Assembly: GCA_964599885.1 (NCBI GenBank) | Contig: CAZRHH010000027.1 | Location: 1-34,777 of the forward strand | Length of the DNA stretch: 34,777 bases | Direction of reading: 5' to 3' | DNA from: CAZRHH01 sp964599885 | Lineage (GTDB): Bacteria > Chloroflexota > Dehalococcoidia > DSTF01 > JACRBR01 | Shown here: positions 16,680 through 24,184 of the stretch, one piece after another | Position numbering within the stretch: position 1 is the stretch's first letter | Layout: each line of letters starts with the position of its first letter | Notes under the pieces: model-generated | Told to the model about the DNA's origin: nothing | The model's input: only the letters and a program-made list of their open reading frames with translations | Database searches by the model: none | Program-made: the position numbers and the translations under genes

Positions 16680-17039
16680 ATGCCCGACGCGGCCACAATT
16701 GAGCAGTGCGAATCAACGCTTGTCGCGCTGCGGGCGAACCTCGTCGCCGCGCTCGGCGCCTCCACCGTCGATGTCCTCTTCGACCGGGCGATCGCGGAAG
16801 TCGCGCACGCCTACCCTGCCTTGTCGACCCTCCGTGCCCACAACGGCGACTTTTCCTTCGACGCGCTGCATGAGCGGCTTGCGACTGAGCCAGGCACGGA
16901 CGTACCTGCGGCGTTCGGCGCGTTGACCGGCGTGCTGCTGCTTGTAACCGCGCGCATGCTGGGCAAGACCGTCGCGCGTCAGCTCGCCGGCACAAGCCGC
17001 GCGGTCGATGGACAGGGAGGATACTGGCTTGGTGAGTGA
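16680..17039 (+). CDS. Hypothetical protein, first gene of a KaiC-like operon
   Basis: The 119-aa protein is not one I recognise. It is mainly helical: CESTLVALRANLVAALGAS, FDRAIAEVAHAYPAL, LHERLATEPG, and a hydrophobic stretch FGALTGVLLLVTARMLG (about 79-95) that could be an amphipathic helix or a single membrane segment. The ATG at 16680 follows CGAAAGG by 12 bases. Its stop overlaps the start of the KaiC-like gene by 8 bases, so the two are translationally coupled and the products probably act together. It may be a sensor or adaptor for the ATPase, which is inference from position only. Confidence 0.78.
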   Translation: MPDAATIEQCESTLVALRANLVAALGASTVDVLFDRAIAEVAHAYPALSTLRAHNGDFSFDALHERLATEPGTDVPAAFGALTGVLLLVTARMLGKTVARQLAGTSRAVDGQGGYWLGE

Positions 17040-18480
17040 AAAGAGAACAGCCGTCGAGCTGCCGCGAATCACCGCCGGGATCCCGGCGCTCGACGTTGTG
17101 CTGCACGGCGGTATCCCGCGCTACTCGGTCGTATTCGTCGGGGGGTTGCCTGGCACCGGCAAGACGATCCTCTGCGAGCAAGCCATGTGGGCGAACGCCC
17201 GCAGCGCCGACCGTGTGCTCTACCTCAGCACGCTGTCCGAATCCATGCTGAAGATGCTCCGCTTCACCCAGCAGTTCAGCTTCTTCAACGCCGACATGGT
17301 CGGCCGCCAGGTGATCTACGGAGACCTCGGCGGGGCGCTGGTGCGTGGCGGCGCGCAGGCCGTGCTCGACGAACTGGCCCGGCTCGTCGAAGAGTACCGG
17401 CCGGAACTGCTGGTGATCGACAGCTTCAAGGCGCTGCGCGAGGCGGTTCCGGACCCGGTGGCGTTTCGCCTCTTCGCATCCGAACTGATGCTGCGGCTCT
17501 CCACCTGGGAAGTGACGGCGCTGCTGATCGGCGAGTACACCGAGGAAGACATCCGCGAAGGCGCCGAGTTCTCCATTGCGGACGGCATCATCTATCTCTT
17601 CGGCACGGAAGAGGGCGGCCAGCAAAAGCGCCAGCTTCGCGTGATGAAGATGCGCGGCACCGGCTACTTCGCGGGCGATCATGTCTTCCAGATCGGCGGG
17701 GACGGCATCACCGTATATCCGCGGATGAACCCGCAAATCATCGGGGAATATGCCGAGAGCAGCGAACGTCACCCGTCCGCCATCGACGGCGTGACGGAGA
17801 TGCTGGGCGGCGGCATGTTCGGGGCCACCTCGACGCTGATCGTTGGCGTGTCCGGCTCGGGCAAAACACTCACCGCGCTGAGCTTTCTCGCCGCAGCGGG
17901 CCGCGCCGGCAAGCGTTGCCTCTACGTGAGTTTCGAGGAGAGCGCCCACCAGATCACGCGCAACAGCGAGGCGTTCGGATGGGACATTGATGCTCTTGTG
18001 AAAGCGGAGCTATTGCACTTCGTACACGTCTCGCCATCCGAACTGGACATCGACATCCACGCCGCCACCATTAAGGATGCGGCCACCAGCACCGGTGCGG
18101 AAATGGTCGTCATCGACAGCATCAGCGGGTTCGAAGCGATCTCCGAAGACACGCGCAAATATCAGAGCTACCTCTGGGCGATCAACGACCACTTCAAACG
18201 CACGGGCGTCTCGCTGATCATGACTGCGGAGTCCGGCGGATTCTTCGAGACGGGTGAGTTCGTGCCCAAGCATATCTCGCTGTTCGTCGACACTATTATT
18301 CTCCTGCGCGCGACCGAGCTCGATGGCAAGGCGACGCACATCATCAGCGTCCCGAAGATGCGCGGCTCGCCGCACGATCGTTTCGCCCGCCTGTTCAACT
18401 TGGAAGCGGGGGACATCGGCGTCGGAGACGTGGTGCAACTCAACAGCCGTCACGGCATCGATGACAATGGCAACCGATGA
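17032..18480 (+). CDS. KaiC-like protein with two RecA-type ATPase domains
   Basis: The 482-aa product has two KaiC domains. The first has Walker A GLPGTGKT (38-45) and Walker B LLVID (126-130). The second has GVSGSGKT (272-279) and MVVID (about 358-362). The catalytic Glu pair is intact in the second domain (SFEES, Glu302-Glu303) but reads LSES in the first, so one Glu is replaced by Ser69. Of the cyanobacterial KaiC phosphosite pair Ser-Thr, only the Ser is kept (HISLFVDTI, Ser416; the Thr is Leu417). It is therefore a KaiC relative, not a clock protein as such. GTG 17032 is chosen because GGGAGG lies upstream (17014-17019); TTG 17029 is also possible. It is flanked by an unknown gene and a response regulator, both overlapping. 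Confidence 0.9.
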   Translation: MSEKRTAVELPRITAGIPALDVVLHGGIPRYSVVFVGGLPGTGKTILCEQAMWANARSADRVLYLSTLSESMLKMLRFTQQFSFFNADMVGRQVIYGDLGGALVRGGAQAVLDELARLVEEYRPELLVIDSFKALREAVPDPVAFRLFASELMLRLSTWEVTALLIGEYTEEDIREGAEFSIADGIIYLFGTEEGGQQKRQLRVMKMRGTGYFAGDHVFQIGGDGITVYPRMNPQIIGEYAESSERHPSAIDGVTEMLGGGMFGATSTLIVGVSGSGKTLTALSFLAAAGRAGKRCLYVSFEESAHQITRNSEAFGWDIDALVKAELLHFVHVSPSELDIDIHAATIKDAATSTGAEMVVIDSISGFEAISEDTRKYQSYLWAINDHFKRTGVSLIMTAESGGFFETGEFVPKHISLFVDTIILLRATELDGKATHIISVPKMRGSPHDRFARLFNLEAGDIGVGDVVQLNSRHGIDDNGNR

Positions 18481-19204
18481 GGGCGGCGGCGGCGTTCCCG
18501 ATGCTGCCGTCGTGCTCGCCATCGACGACGAACCGGGCATCCTCCGGCTGTTGCGCCTTGAGCTGATCGGCGCCGGTTTTTCCGTCCTCACCGCCACCGG
18601 CGGCGACGAAGGCATCGCCATCCTGTCGTCCCAGGAGGTCGATATCGTCCTGCTGGACGCGCTGATGCCTGCGCAGCCAGGCACCGAAGTCCTCGCGGAG
18701 ATCAAGAAGCGGTGGCCGTCGCTCCCCGTCATCGTCCTCAGCGCCCACAATACTGATGCGCACCGCCTCGAGGTCATGGAGGCGGGCGCCGACGATTTCG
18801 TCACGAAGCCGTTCAGCCCGCAGGACCTCACGATCCGCATTCAGTCCCTGCTCGGCCGCGCGGCCGGCGAGCCCGACGAAAAACCAGTCCGCATCGGGGG
18901 TATCCAGATCGACGTGCGGGCGCAGCGGGTCACGCGCGCCGGCGCGTTGGTGACCCTGAGCCGCACGGAATGGATGCTACTGCGCCGCCTGATCGAAGCG
19001 AACGGCGAAGCGGCGCTCGATCAAGAGCTGCTCGTCAAGACGTGGGGACGTGAATACCGCGGTGATGTGGAATATCTGCGCATCTGGATGGACCGGCTCC
19101 GGCGCAAACTGGGTGACGATGCGGCGAACCCGCAGCTCATTTTTCGTTTCCAGGGCGTAGGCTACCGCCTCGACACTGGCGCTGCCGCCACGCCGCCGGA
19201 TTGA
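18461..19204 (+). CDS. OmpR-family response regulator
   Basis: The 247-aa protein has an N-terminal receiver (acidic pair in LAIDDEPG, phospho-acceptor in IVLLDALMP, switch Ser in VIVLSAHN, Lys in VTKPFS) and a C-terminal winged-helix DNA-binding domain (VTLSRTEWMLLRRLIEANG ... DVEYLRIWMDRLRRKL ... FRFQGVGYRLD). Starts at 18461 or 18467 both overlap the KaiC-like stop by about 14-20 bases, giving tight coupling. No histidine kinase is in the operon, so the KaiC-like ATPase or a distant kinase must feed it. The target genes are unknown. Confidence 0.92.
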   Translation: MTMATDEGGGGVPDAAVVLAIDDEPGILRLLRLELIGAGFSVLTATGGDEGIAILSSQEVDIVLLDALMPAQPGTEVLAEIKKRWPSLPVIVLSAHNTDAHRLEVMEAGADDFVTKPFSPQDLTIRIQSLLGRAAGEPDEKPVRIGGIQIDVRAQRVTRAGALVTLSRTEWMLLRRLIEANGEAALDQELLVKTWGREYRGDVEYLRIWMDRLRRKLGDDAANPQLIFRFQGVGYRLDTGAAATPPD

Positions 19205-19274
19205 AGCAAGCGTCCCCTATGCTTCCCGCACCGGCACGGACGCTGCCAGCCGCGCGTTCGGCGTCAACGCGAGG

Positions 19275-19874
19275 CTAGGCCGGCAAGTAGCCGCCGCCGG
19301 AAGCGTCGCCGCTCGTTCGGCAAACCTTCCGGACGAGGTTCATGAACATTCCGACCGAGTGAGCCTTCTCTGTGTTCTGTTGCGTTCCGTTCTTGACGGG
19401 CCGCAGCTCGGGATGCCGCGCGAGAAACACCGCACGAAACCCTTCGATCTCGAACCCAAGCACATCTCCCGTTTCAGGATCGACGCGCGCCCAAATTTCG
19501 CCGAGGTCGACCGAAGTGGCCGCGCGCGGTTCGCCGACACGAATGTAAAGGACGTCTTCGCGCTTCTCGTAGTCGACTGTCCATGCATCAATCGGCTGTT
19601 GATCCAATGCATCGATCTGTAGCGTTGCCACGGTCAACCCGTCGGCCATAGCTTCACTGTCTCCCGGAACTTCGCACCAGTCACATGAAACGCGCTGATG
19701 ACGCCCGTTCCCCTCATTGCTATATTCGACGATCACGCGCACGAACCCGCCTCTAAAGGGTGGCGGTAACTCAGACAGCCGGTAGAACACATGGCGATCT
19801 GCGTGAGTATCACTCTGATAGATGCTCAGCGGATCGCTGATTGCTTTCTCGACCAGTGCCTCCTGCCCGGCCAT
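19275..19874 (-). CDS. Two-part protein: HPEM-type N-terminal domain plus DUF2283-like domain
   Basis: The frame gives 199 aa from ATG 19874. Residues 1-60 (MAGQEALVEKAISDP..., RHVFYRLSELPP, FVRVIVEYSN) match small proteins, some nuclease- or toxin-like, that usually begin with ...HIxxRHPEM. The matching codons HIVARHPE are present in-frame just upstream (to about 19898) but no start codon precedes them, so the 5' end may be truncated. Residues about 95-150 (WTVDYEKREDVLYIRVGEP, ARVDPETGDVLGFEIEG) fit DUF2283, a domain common in toxin-antitoxin neighbourhoods. The tail (residues about 155-199) is of unclear origin. It lies between a regulator operon and valS with no partner gene adjacent. Confidence 0.6.
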   Translation of the reverse strand: MAGQEALVEKAISDPLSIYQSDTHADRHVFYRLSELPPPFRGGFVRVIVEYSNEGNGRHQRVSCDWCEVPGDSEAMADGLTVATLQIDALDQQPIDAWTVDYEKREDVLYIRVGEPRAATSVDLGEIWARVDPETGDVLGFEIEGFRAVFLARHPELRPVKNGTQQNTEKAHSVGMFMNLVRKVCRTSGDASGGGYLPA

Positions 19875-20114
19875 CTCGGGATGCCTTGCTACGATGTGGG
19901 CGTTTCCAGTTGCGCCGTGTGCACGTGACGACCGCCTGATTATGCGGACTGACCGCCCGTATCCTTCCGAATGGATTCAGTCCGAATTTCATACTATAAC
20001 TCCGGGCGTAGCCGCCGCGTACACGTTCCGTCAATACCTACAGCATCCTGACCGCCCGCAGAACGCCGTGCGGTCCGGTGCGCCCGAGTGTCAGTTCAGC
20101 ACAGGATGCCCCAC

Positions 20115-22952
20115 ATGGCGAAGCCCCAAACGCGCGAGATGGCCAAAGCGTACGACCCGCGCACCACCGAAGATCGCGTGTACGAGTTCTGGGAGAAGCG
20201 CGGCTACTTCAAGGGGCAGATCGACGAATCGAAGACGCCGTTCTGCATCATCATGCCGCCACCCAACGTCACCGGTGAGCTGCACGTCGGCCACGCCCTC
20301 ACTGATACGGTCGAGGACATCCTCATCCGCTGGCACCGCATGCTCGGCGATCCGACGCTTTGGCTACCCGGCGTGGACCACGCCGGCATCGCCACGCAGA
20401 ACGTCGTCGAGAAGCAACTCGCGAAGGAGGGCCTCACCCGCCACGATCTTGGACGCGAAGCGTTCGAGCAGCGCGTCTGGACATGGGTCGAGCGCATCCG
20501 CCCGATGATCAGCAACCAGCACCGCCGCCTCGGCGCATCGGCGGACTGGTCGAGCGAGATCTTCACGCTCGACGACGGCCCGCAGCGCGCCGTCCGCACG
20601 ACATTCAAGAAGATGTTCGACGATGGGCTGATCTACCGCGGCGAGCGGCTGATCAACTGGTGCCCGCGCTGCCGCACCGCGCTCAGCGATCTCGAAGTCG
20701 AGCACGAGGAACGCCAGGGCAGTCTCTGGTACATCCGCTACCCCGTCACCGACGGCGAAGACGGCGACGGCAAGCCGCGCCTCACGGGCGATCACGTCAC
20801 CATTGCGACGACGCGCCCTGAGACGTACGTCGGTGACGTCGCCGTCGCCGTTAACCCGAAGGACGAGCGGTACGCGGCGATGGTCGGCAAGACGGTGATG
20901 CTGCCCGTCATCCAGCGCGTCGTGCCGATCATCGCCGACGACGCGATCGAGATGGAGTTCGGCACCGGCGCCTTGAAGGTGACGCCCGGTCACGACCCGA
21001 CCGACTTCGAGATCGGCCAGCGTAACGGCCTCCCCATCATCAACGCGATGAACCAGGACGCGACGATGAACGCCGAAGCCGGTCCCTACGCCGGCATGGA
21101 TCGCTACGCCGCGCGCGAAAAGATGGTGCGCGACCTCGACGAGCTCGGCTATCTCGAGAAGACCGAGCCGCACATGATGACGATCGGTGTGTGCTCGCGC
21201 TGCGGCACGATCATCGAGCCGCTGATGTCGTGGCAATGGTTCGTCAACATGAAGCCGCTCGCCGGCCCCGCCGTCGAAGTCGTCATCGATGGCCGGGTAA
21301 AGTTCATCCCCGACCGCTTCGAGCGCGTGTATCTGAACTGGATGGAGAACATCCGCGACTGGTGCATCTCGCGCCAGCTCTGGTGGGGCCACCGTATCCC
21401 CGTCTGGTACAGCGCCGACGACGACGGCGATCGCATCATCGTCACGCTGCGCACGTCCGGCGTTCCCGCCGCCGAGCCGCGCGTCGCCACGTACAACGAA
21501 CTGCGCGCCGACGGCGTCTCGCACGAGACGATCATCAAGCACGGCACCTGGTCCGGCATCGACGCCACGCCGATCGTCTCCATTGAGACGCCCGATCGTT
21601 CGCCGACCGGCGGCGGCAACCTTCTGCAAGAGAACGATGTTCTCGACACGTGGTTCTCCTCCGGGCTGTGGCCGTTCTCAACGCTCGGATGGCCGGAAGA
21701 CACGAAGGAACTCCGCTACTGGTACCCCACGTCGGTACTCGAAACCGGCTACGACATCATCTTTCTCTGGGTCTCGCGGATGATCATGCTCGGGCTCTAC
21801 AACGTCGGCGACATCCCCTACAGCCACGTCTACCTGCACGGCACCGTCCGCAACGAAGACGGCCGCCGCATGAGCAAATCGCTCGGCACCGGGATCGACC
21901 CGCTCGAAGTCGTTGAGAAGTACGGCGCCGACGCGCTGCGCTACTGCCTCATCACGTCCAGCGGCCCCGGCAACGATCTGCGCCTCTCCGACACGCGCCT
22001 GGAGATGGGACGCAACTTCGCCAACAAGCTCTGGAACGCCGTCCGCTTCGTGCTGTCGATGATCGGCGACACCAACGTCGCGCTGCCCGACGCCCCGCCC
22101 GCCGCCGATGCGCCGCTCGAGGATCGCTGGATCGTCTCGCGCGTCGAAGAGCTGGCCCGCAGCGTCGATGCCCAACTCGCGAAGTTCGAACTCGGGGAGG
22201 CCGCGCGCCAGGTGTACGACTTCGTCTGGGGTGAGTTCGCCGACTGGTACATCGAGATCGCGAAGGTGCGCGTGCGCGCCGAAGACTCCGCCGAACCGTC
22301 GCCGCTGCCGGTGCTGGCGTACGTGCTCGATCGCTGCCTGCGGCTGCTCCATCCGTTCATGCCGTTCGTCACCGAAGAGATCTGGCAGTCGCTCGCGACG
22401 AACGTCAGTGGCATCGACGAAGAAGCGCTGATCGTCGCCGCATACCCGCGCGGCGAGAGCGGCTACCGCGACGCAGCCGCGGAGCGCGAGATGGAACTGC
22501 TGATCGACGTCGTCCGCGCTATCCGCAACATCCGCGCCGAAAAGAAAGTCGAACCCGCGAAGATCATCGAAGCCTACGTCGCCGCCGGCGCCAACCGCGC
22601 GCTGATCGAACGCGGCGCGCGCTACATCGAGACGCTCGCGCGCGTCAAACCGCTGCACATCGTCAACGATGTCGCCGACGCGCCGCGCGACCAGGTCGCG
22701 ACGGCAGTCCTCGAAGGCGTCACCGCCATCGTCCCGCTTACCGGGCTGTTCGATGTCGCAGCCGAGCGCGCCCGCCTCAACAAGCAGATCGCCGAGGCCG
22801 AAGCGGAGGCCGGACGCATCGAAGCGAAGCTCTCGAACGATGGCTTCCGCGCCAAAGCGCCCGAAAAGATTATCACCGCCGAAACGGAGCGTCTCTCCGC
22901 AATCCGCGCCCGCCTCGAAGGCCTCCATGCCGGACTCGCGGATCTCGGCTAA
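20115..22952 (+). CDS. valS: Valyl-tRNA synthetase
   Basis: The 945-aa class I synthetase has the HIGH-type motif HVGH (57-60) in PPPNVTGELHVGHALTDT, the WLPGVDHAGIATQNVVEKQL signature and the CP1 editing domain (TTRPETYVGDVAVAVNP). The KMSKS loop is present as RRMSKSLGTG (about 585-594), and there is a C-terminal coiled coil (AERARLNKQIAEAEAEAG ... AIRARLEGLHAGLADL) typical of ValRS. It attaches valine to tRNA-Val in the cytoplasm and edits threonine. ATG 20115 is chosen; in-frame GTG 20088, ATG 20106 and ATG 20139 are alternatives. The 240 bases upstream show no T-box motif and no gene. Confidence 0.97.
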   Translation: MAKPQTREMAKAYDPRTTEDRVYEFWEKRGYFKGQIDESKTPFCIIMPPPNVTGELHVGHALTDTVEDILIRWHRMLGDPTLWLPGVDHAGIATQNVVEKQLAKEGLTRHDLGREAFEQRVWTWVERIRPMISNQHRRLGASADWSSEIFTLDDGPQRAVRTTFKKMFDDGLIYRGERLINWCPRCRTALSDLEVEHEERQGSLWYIRYPVTDGEDGDGKPRLTGDHVTIATTRPETYVGDVAVAVNPKDERYAAMVGKTVMLPVIQRVVPIIADDAIEMEFGTGALKVTPGHDPTDFEIGQRNGLPIINAMNQDATMNAEAGPYAGMDRYAAREKMVRDLDELGYLEKTEPHMMTIGVCSRCGTIIEPLMSWQWFVNMKPLAGPAVEVVIDGRVKFIPDRFERVYLNWMENIRDWCISRQLWWGHRIPVWYSADDDGDRIIVTLRTSGVPAAEPRVATYNELRADGVSHETIIKHGTWSGIDATPIVSIETPDRSPTGGGNLLQENDVLDTWFSSGLWPFSTLGWPEDTKELRYWYPTSVLETGYDIIFLWVSRMIMLGLYNVGDIPYSHVYLHGTVRNEDGRRMSKSLGTGIDPLEVVEKYGADALRYCLITSSGPGNDLRLSDTRLEMGRNFANKLWNAVRFVLSMIGDTNVALPDAPPAADAPLEDRWIVSRVEELARSVDAQLAKFELGEAARQVYDFVWGEFADWYIEIAKVRVRAEDSAEPSPLPVLAYVLDRCLRLLHPFMPFVTEEIWQSLATNVSGIDEEALIVAAYPRGESGYRDAAAEREMELLIDVVRAIRNIRAEKKVEPAKIIEAYVAAGANRALIERGARYIETLARVKPLHIVNDVADAPRDQVATAVLEGVTAIVPLTGLFDVAAERARLNKQIAEAEAEAGRIEAKLSNDGFRAKAPEKIITAETERLSAIRARLEGLHAGLADLG

Positions 22953-23002
22953 CGCGCCGTCGATGCCGCAAGAGCGTGAGGTTTTGTGATGCCAGGCTCT
23001 AA

Positions 23003-23120
23003 CAGGGTGTTGAAAGCCTCCATTGAACTGTGGAGCGGGCTTTCAGCCCGCGTTCGTAGGTTCAGCACATGTCTCAAAGCACTCCGCGGTGCGCGTGTTC
23101 CCGATTTCTTCAACACCCTG
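23003..23120. mobile_element. Short inverted-repeat element (MITE-like)
   Basis: A 118-base block is bounded by perfect 12-bp inverted ends CAGGGTGTTGAA (23003-23014) and TTCAACACCCTG (23109-23120), with TA-containing bases directly outside on both sides (TAA|CAGGG and CCCTG|CTAA). Inside is a hairpin GCGGGCTTTCAGCCCGC (about 23056-23072). It has no coding capacity, and the ends resemble the terminal repeats of IS elements, so it is probably a non-autonomous element mobilised in trans. It sits in the valS-larB gap. The rest of that gap (22953-23216) shows no gene. Confidence 0.6.
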
Positions 23121-23216
23121 CTAAAGCGCCACCGTAGCGCGCGCGTTCAGTCCCGCCGTCGTTCGTACGACCCTCGACGAGTGGTCGTCCGAACATCGAG
23201 CGCCCACCGCGCTATC

Positions 23217-24011
23217 ATGAACGTGCACGAATCCAGGAGTACCACCATCGACGAACAACGCCTGCGCGATCTCCTCGCCGCCGTCGCGGACGGCCAGACA
23301 AACATCGACGCCGCTCTCGATGAGCTGCGCCACCTCCCGTACGAGGACATCGGCTACGCCAAGCTCGACCACCACCGCGCCCTCCGCGACTGGGCGCCCG
23401 AAGTCGTGATGGGCGAGGGTAAAACCGTCGGGCAGCTCGTCGGCATCGCGACGAAACTCACCGAACGAACCGACCGCCTGCTGATCACGCGCATCGCGCC
23501 AGAAGCCGCGCGCGCCGTGCTCGACGCCGTCCCCGGCGCCACGCACCATGAAGCCGCGCGCTGCGTCACGCTCGAACGCACGCCCGCGCTGAAGCATCCA
23601 GGCGTCCTCATCGTCTGCGCCGGCACCGCCGATCTACCCGTCGCCGAGGAAGCCGCGATTACGGCAGAGATGCTCGGCAGCGCCGTCCAGCGCCTCTACG
23701 ACGTCGGCGTCGCCGGCATTCACCGCCTGCTCGATCAGTTGCCGGTGCTGCGCGAAGCGCGCGCCATCGTCTGCGTCGCCGGCATGGAGGGCGCGCTGCC
23801 GAGCGTCGTCGGCGGGCTCGTCGCCGCCCCCGTCATCGCCGTCCCGACATCGATCGGCTACGGCGCCAGCTTCCGCGGACTCGCACCGCTGCTCGCCATG
23901 CTCAACTCGTGCGCCGCCGGTGTCGCCGTCGTCAACATCGACAACGGCTTTGGCGCCGGCTACATGGCCGCCACCATCAACCGCGTCGCCCTCGCCGAAC
24001 GCACCGACTAA
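23217..24011 (+). CDS. larB: Nickel-pincer cofactor biosynthesis protein LarB
   Basis: The 264-aa product fits LarB (AIR carboxylase-like, NCAIR mutase-related) with HLPYEDIGYAKLDHHRALR, ETVVMGEGKT-like EVVMGEGKTVGQL, VCAGTADLPVAEEAAIT, DVGVAGIHRLL and VAVPTSIGYGASFRGLAPLLAML. LarB carboxylates and hydrolyses nicotinic acid adenine dinucleotide, the first step of making the nickel pincer nucleotide of lactate racemase. No larC or larE is in the window. The start is uncertain: ATG 23217 overlaps a TATCAT -10-like box. A good Shine-Dalgarno AGGAG (23235-23239) precedes an ATC codon (23247) exactly where LarB proteins usually begin. Confidence 0.9.
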   Translation: MNVHESRSTTIDEQRLRDLLAAVADGQTNIDAALDELRHLPYEDIGYAKLDHHRALRDWAPEVVMGEGKTVGQLVGIATKLTERTDRLLITRIAPEAARAVLDAVPGATHHEAARCVTLERTPALKHPGVLIVCAGTADLPVAEEAAITAEMLGSAVQRLYDVGVAGIHRLLDQLPVLREARAIVCVAGMEGALPSVVGGLVAAPVIAVPTSIGYGASFRGLAPLLAMLNSCAAGVAVVNIDNGFGAGYMAATINRVALAERTD

Positions 24012-24122
24012 CGCTGCCCGAACGCTCACGCCGCAACGAGAGATCGCGTAGCGGCACGGCGTGCTGTGCCGTCCTCAATACGCGCTAACGTCTCGTTGGA
24101 TGCACTCCCGTGCGTGCCAAAA

Positions 24123-24157
24123 GACGGCGCCGGACTAAGTCCGGCGCCGTCCCGTTT
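24123..24157. terminator. Strong GC hairpin terminator between larB and the convergent secreted-protein gene
   Basis: A perfect 13-bp stem GACGGCGCCGGAC / GTCCGGCGCCGTC with a TAA loop (24123-24151) is followed by CCCGTTT. It lies between two convergent genes and probably works in both directions, since AAAA-like purines also precede the left arm (CCAAAA at 24118-24122). Confidence 0.75.
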
Positions 24158-24184
24158 CTCGCTTCCCGCTTCCCGCCTCTCACC

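Noticed and set aside
17008..17031. ATG 17008 as start of the KaiC-like protein
   Set aside because: It has no ribosome site, whereas GGGAGG at 17014-17019 is well placed for TTG 17029 or GTG 17032.
19875..20114. Possible T-box riboswitch upstream of valS
   Set aside because: No T-box consensus, no terminator/antiterminator pair and no suitable specifier stem could be seen.
21678..22928. 416-codon open frame on the minus strand
   Set aside because: Complementary-strand shadow of valS.
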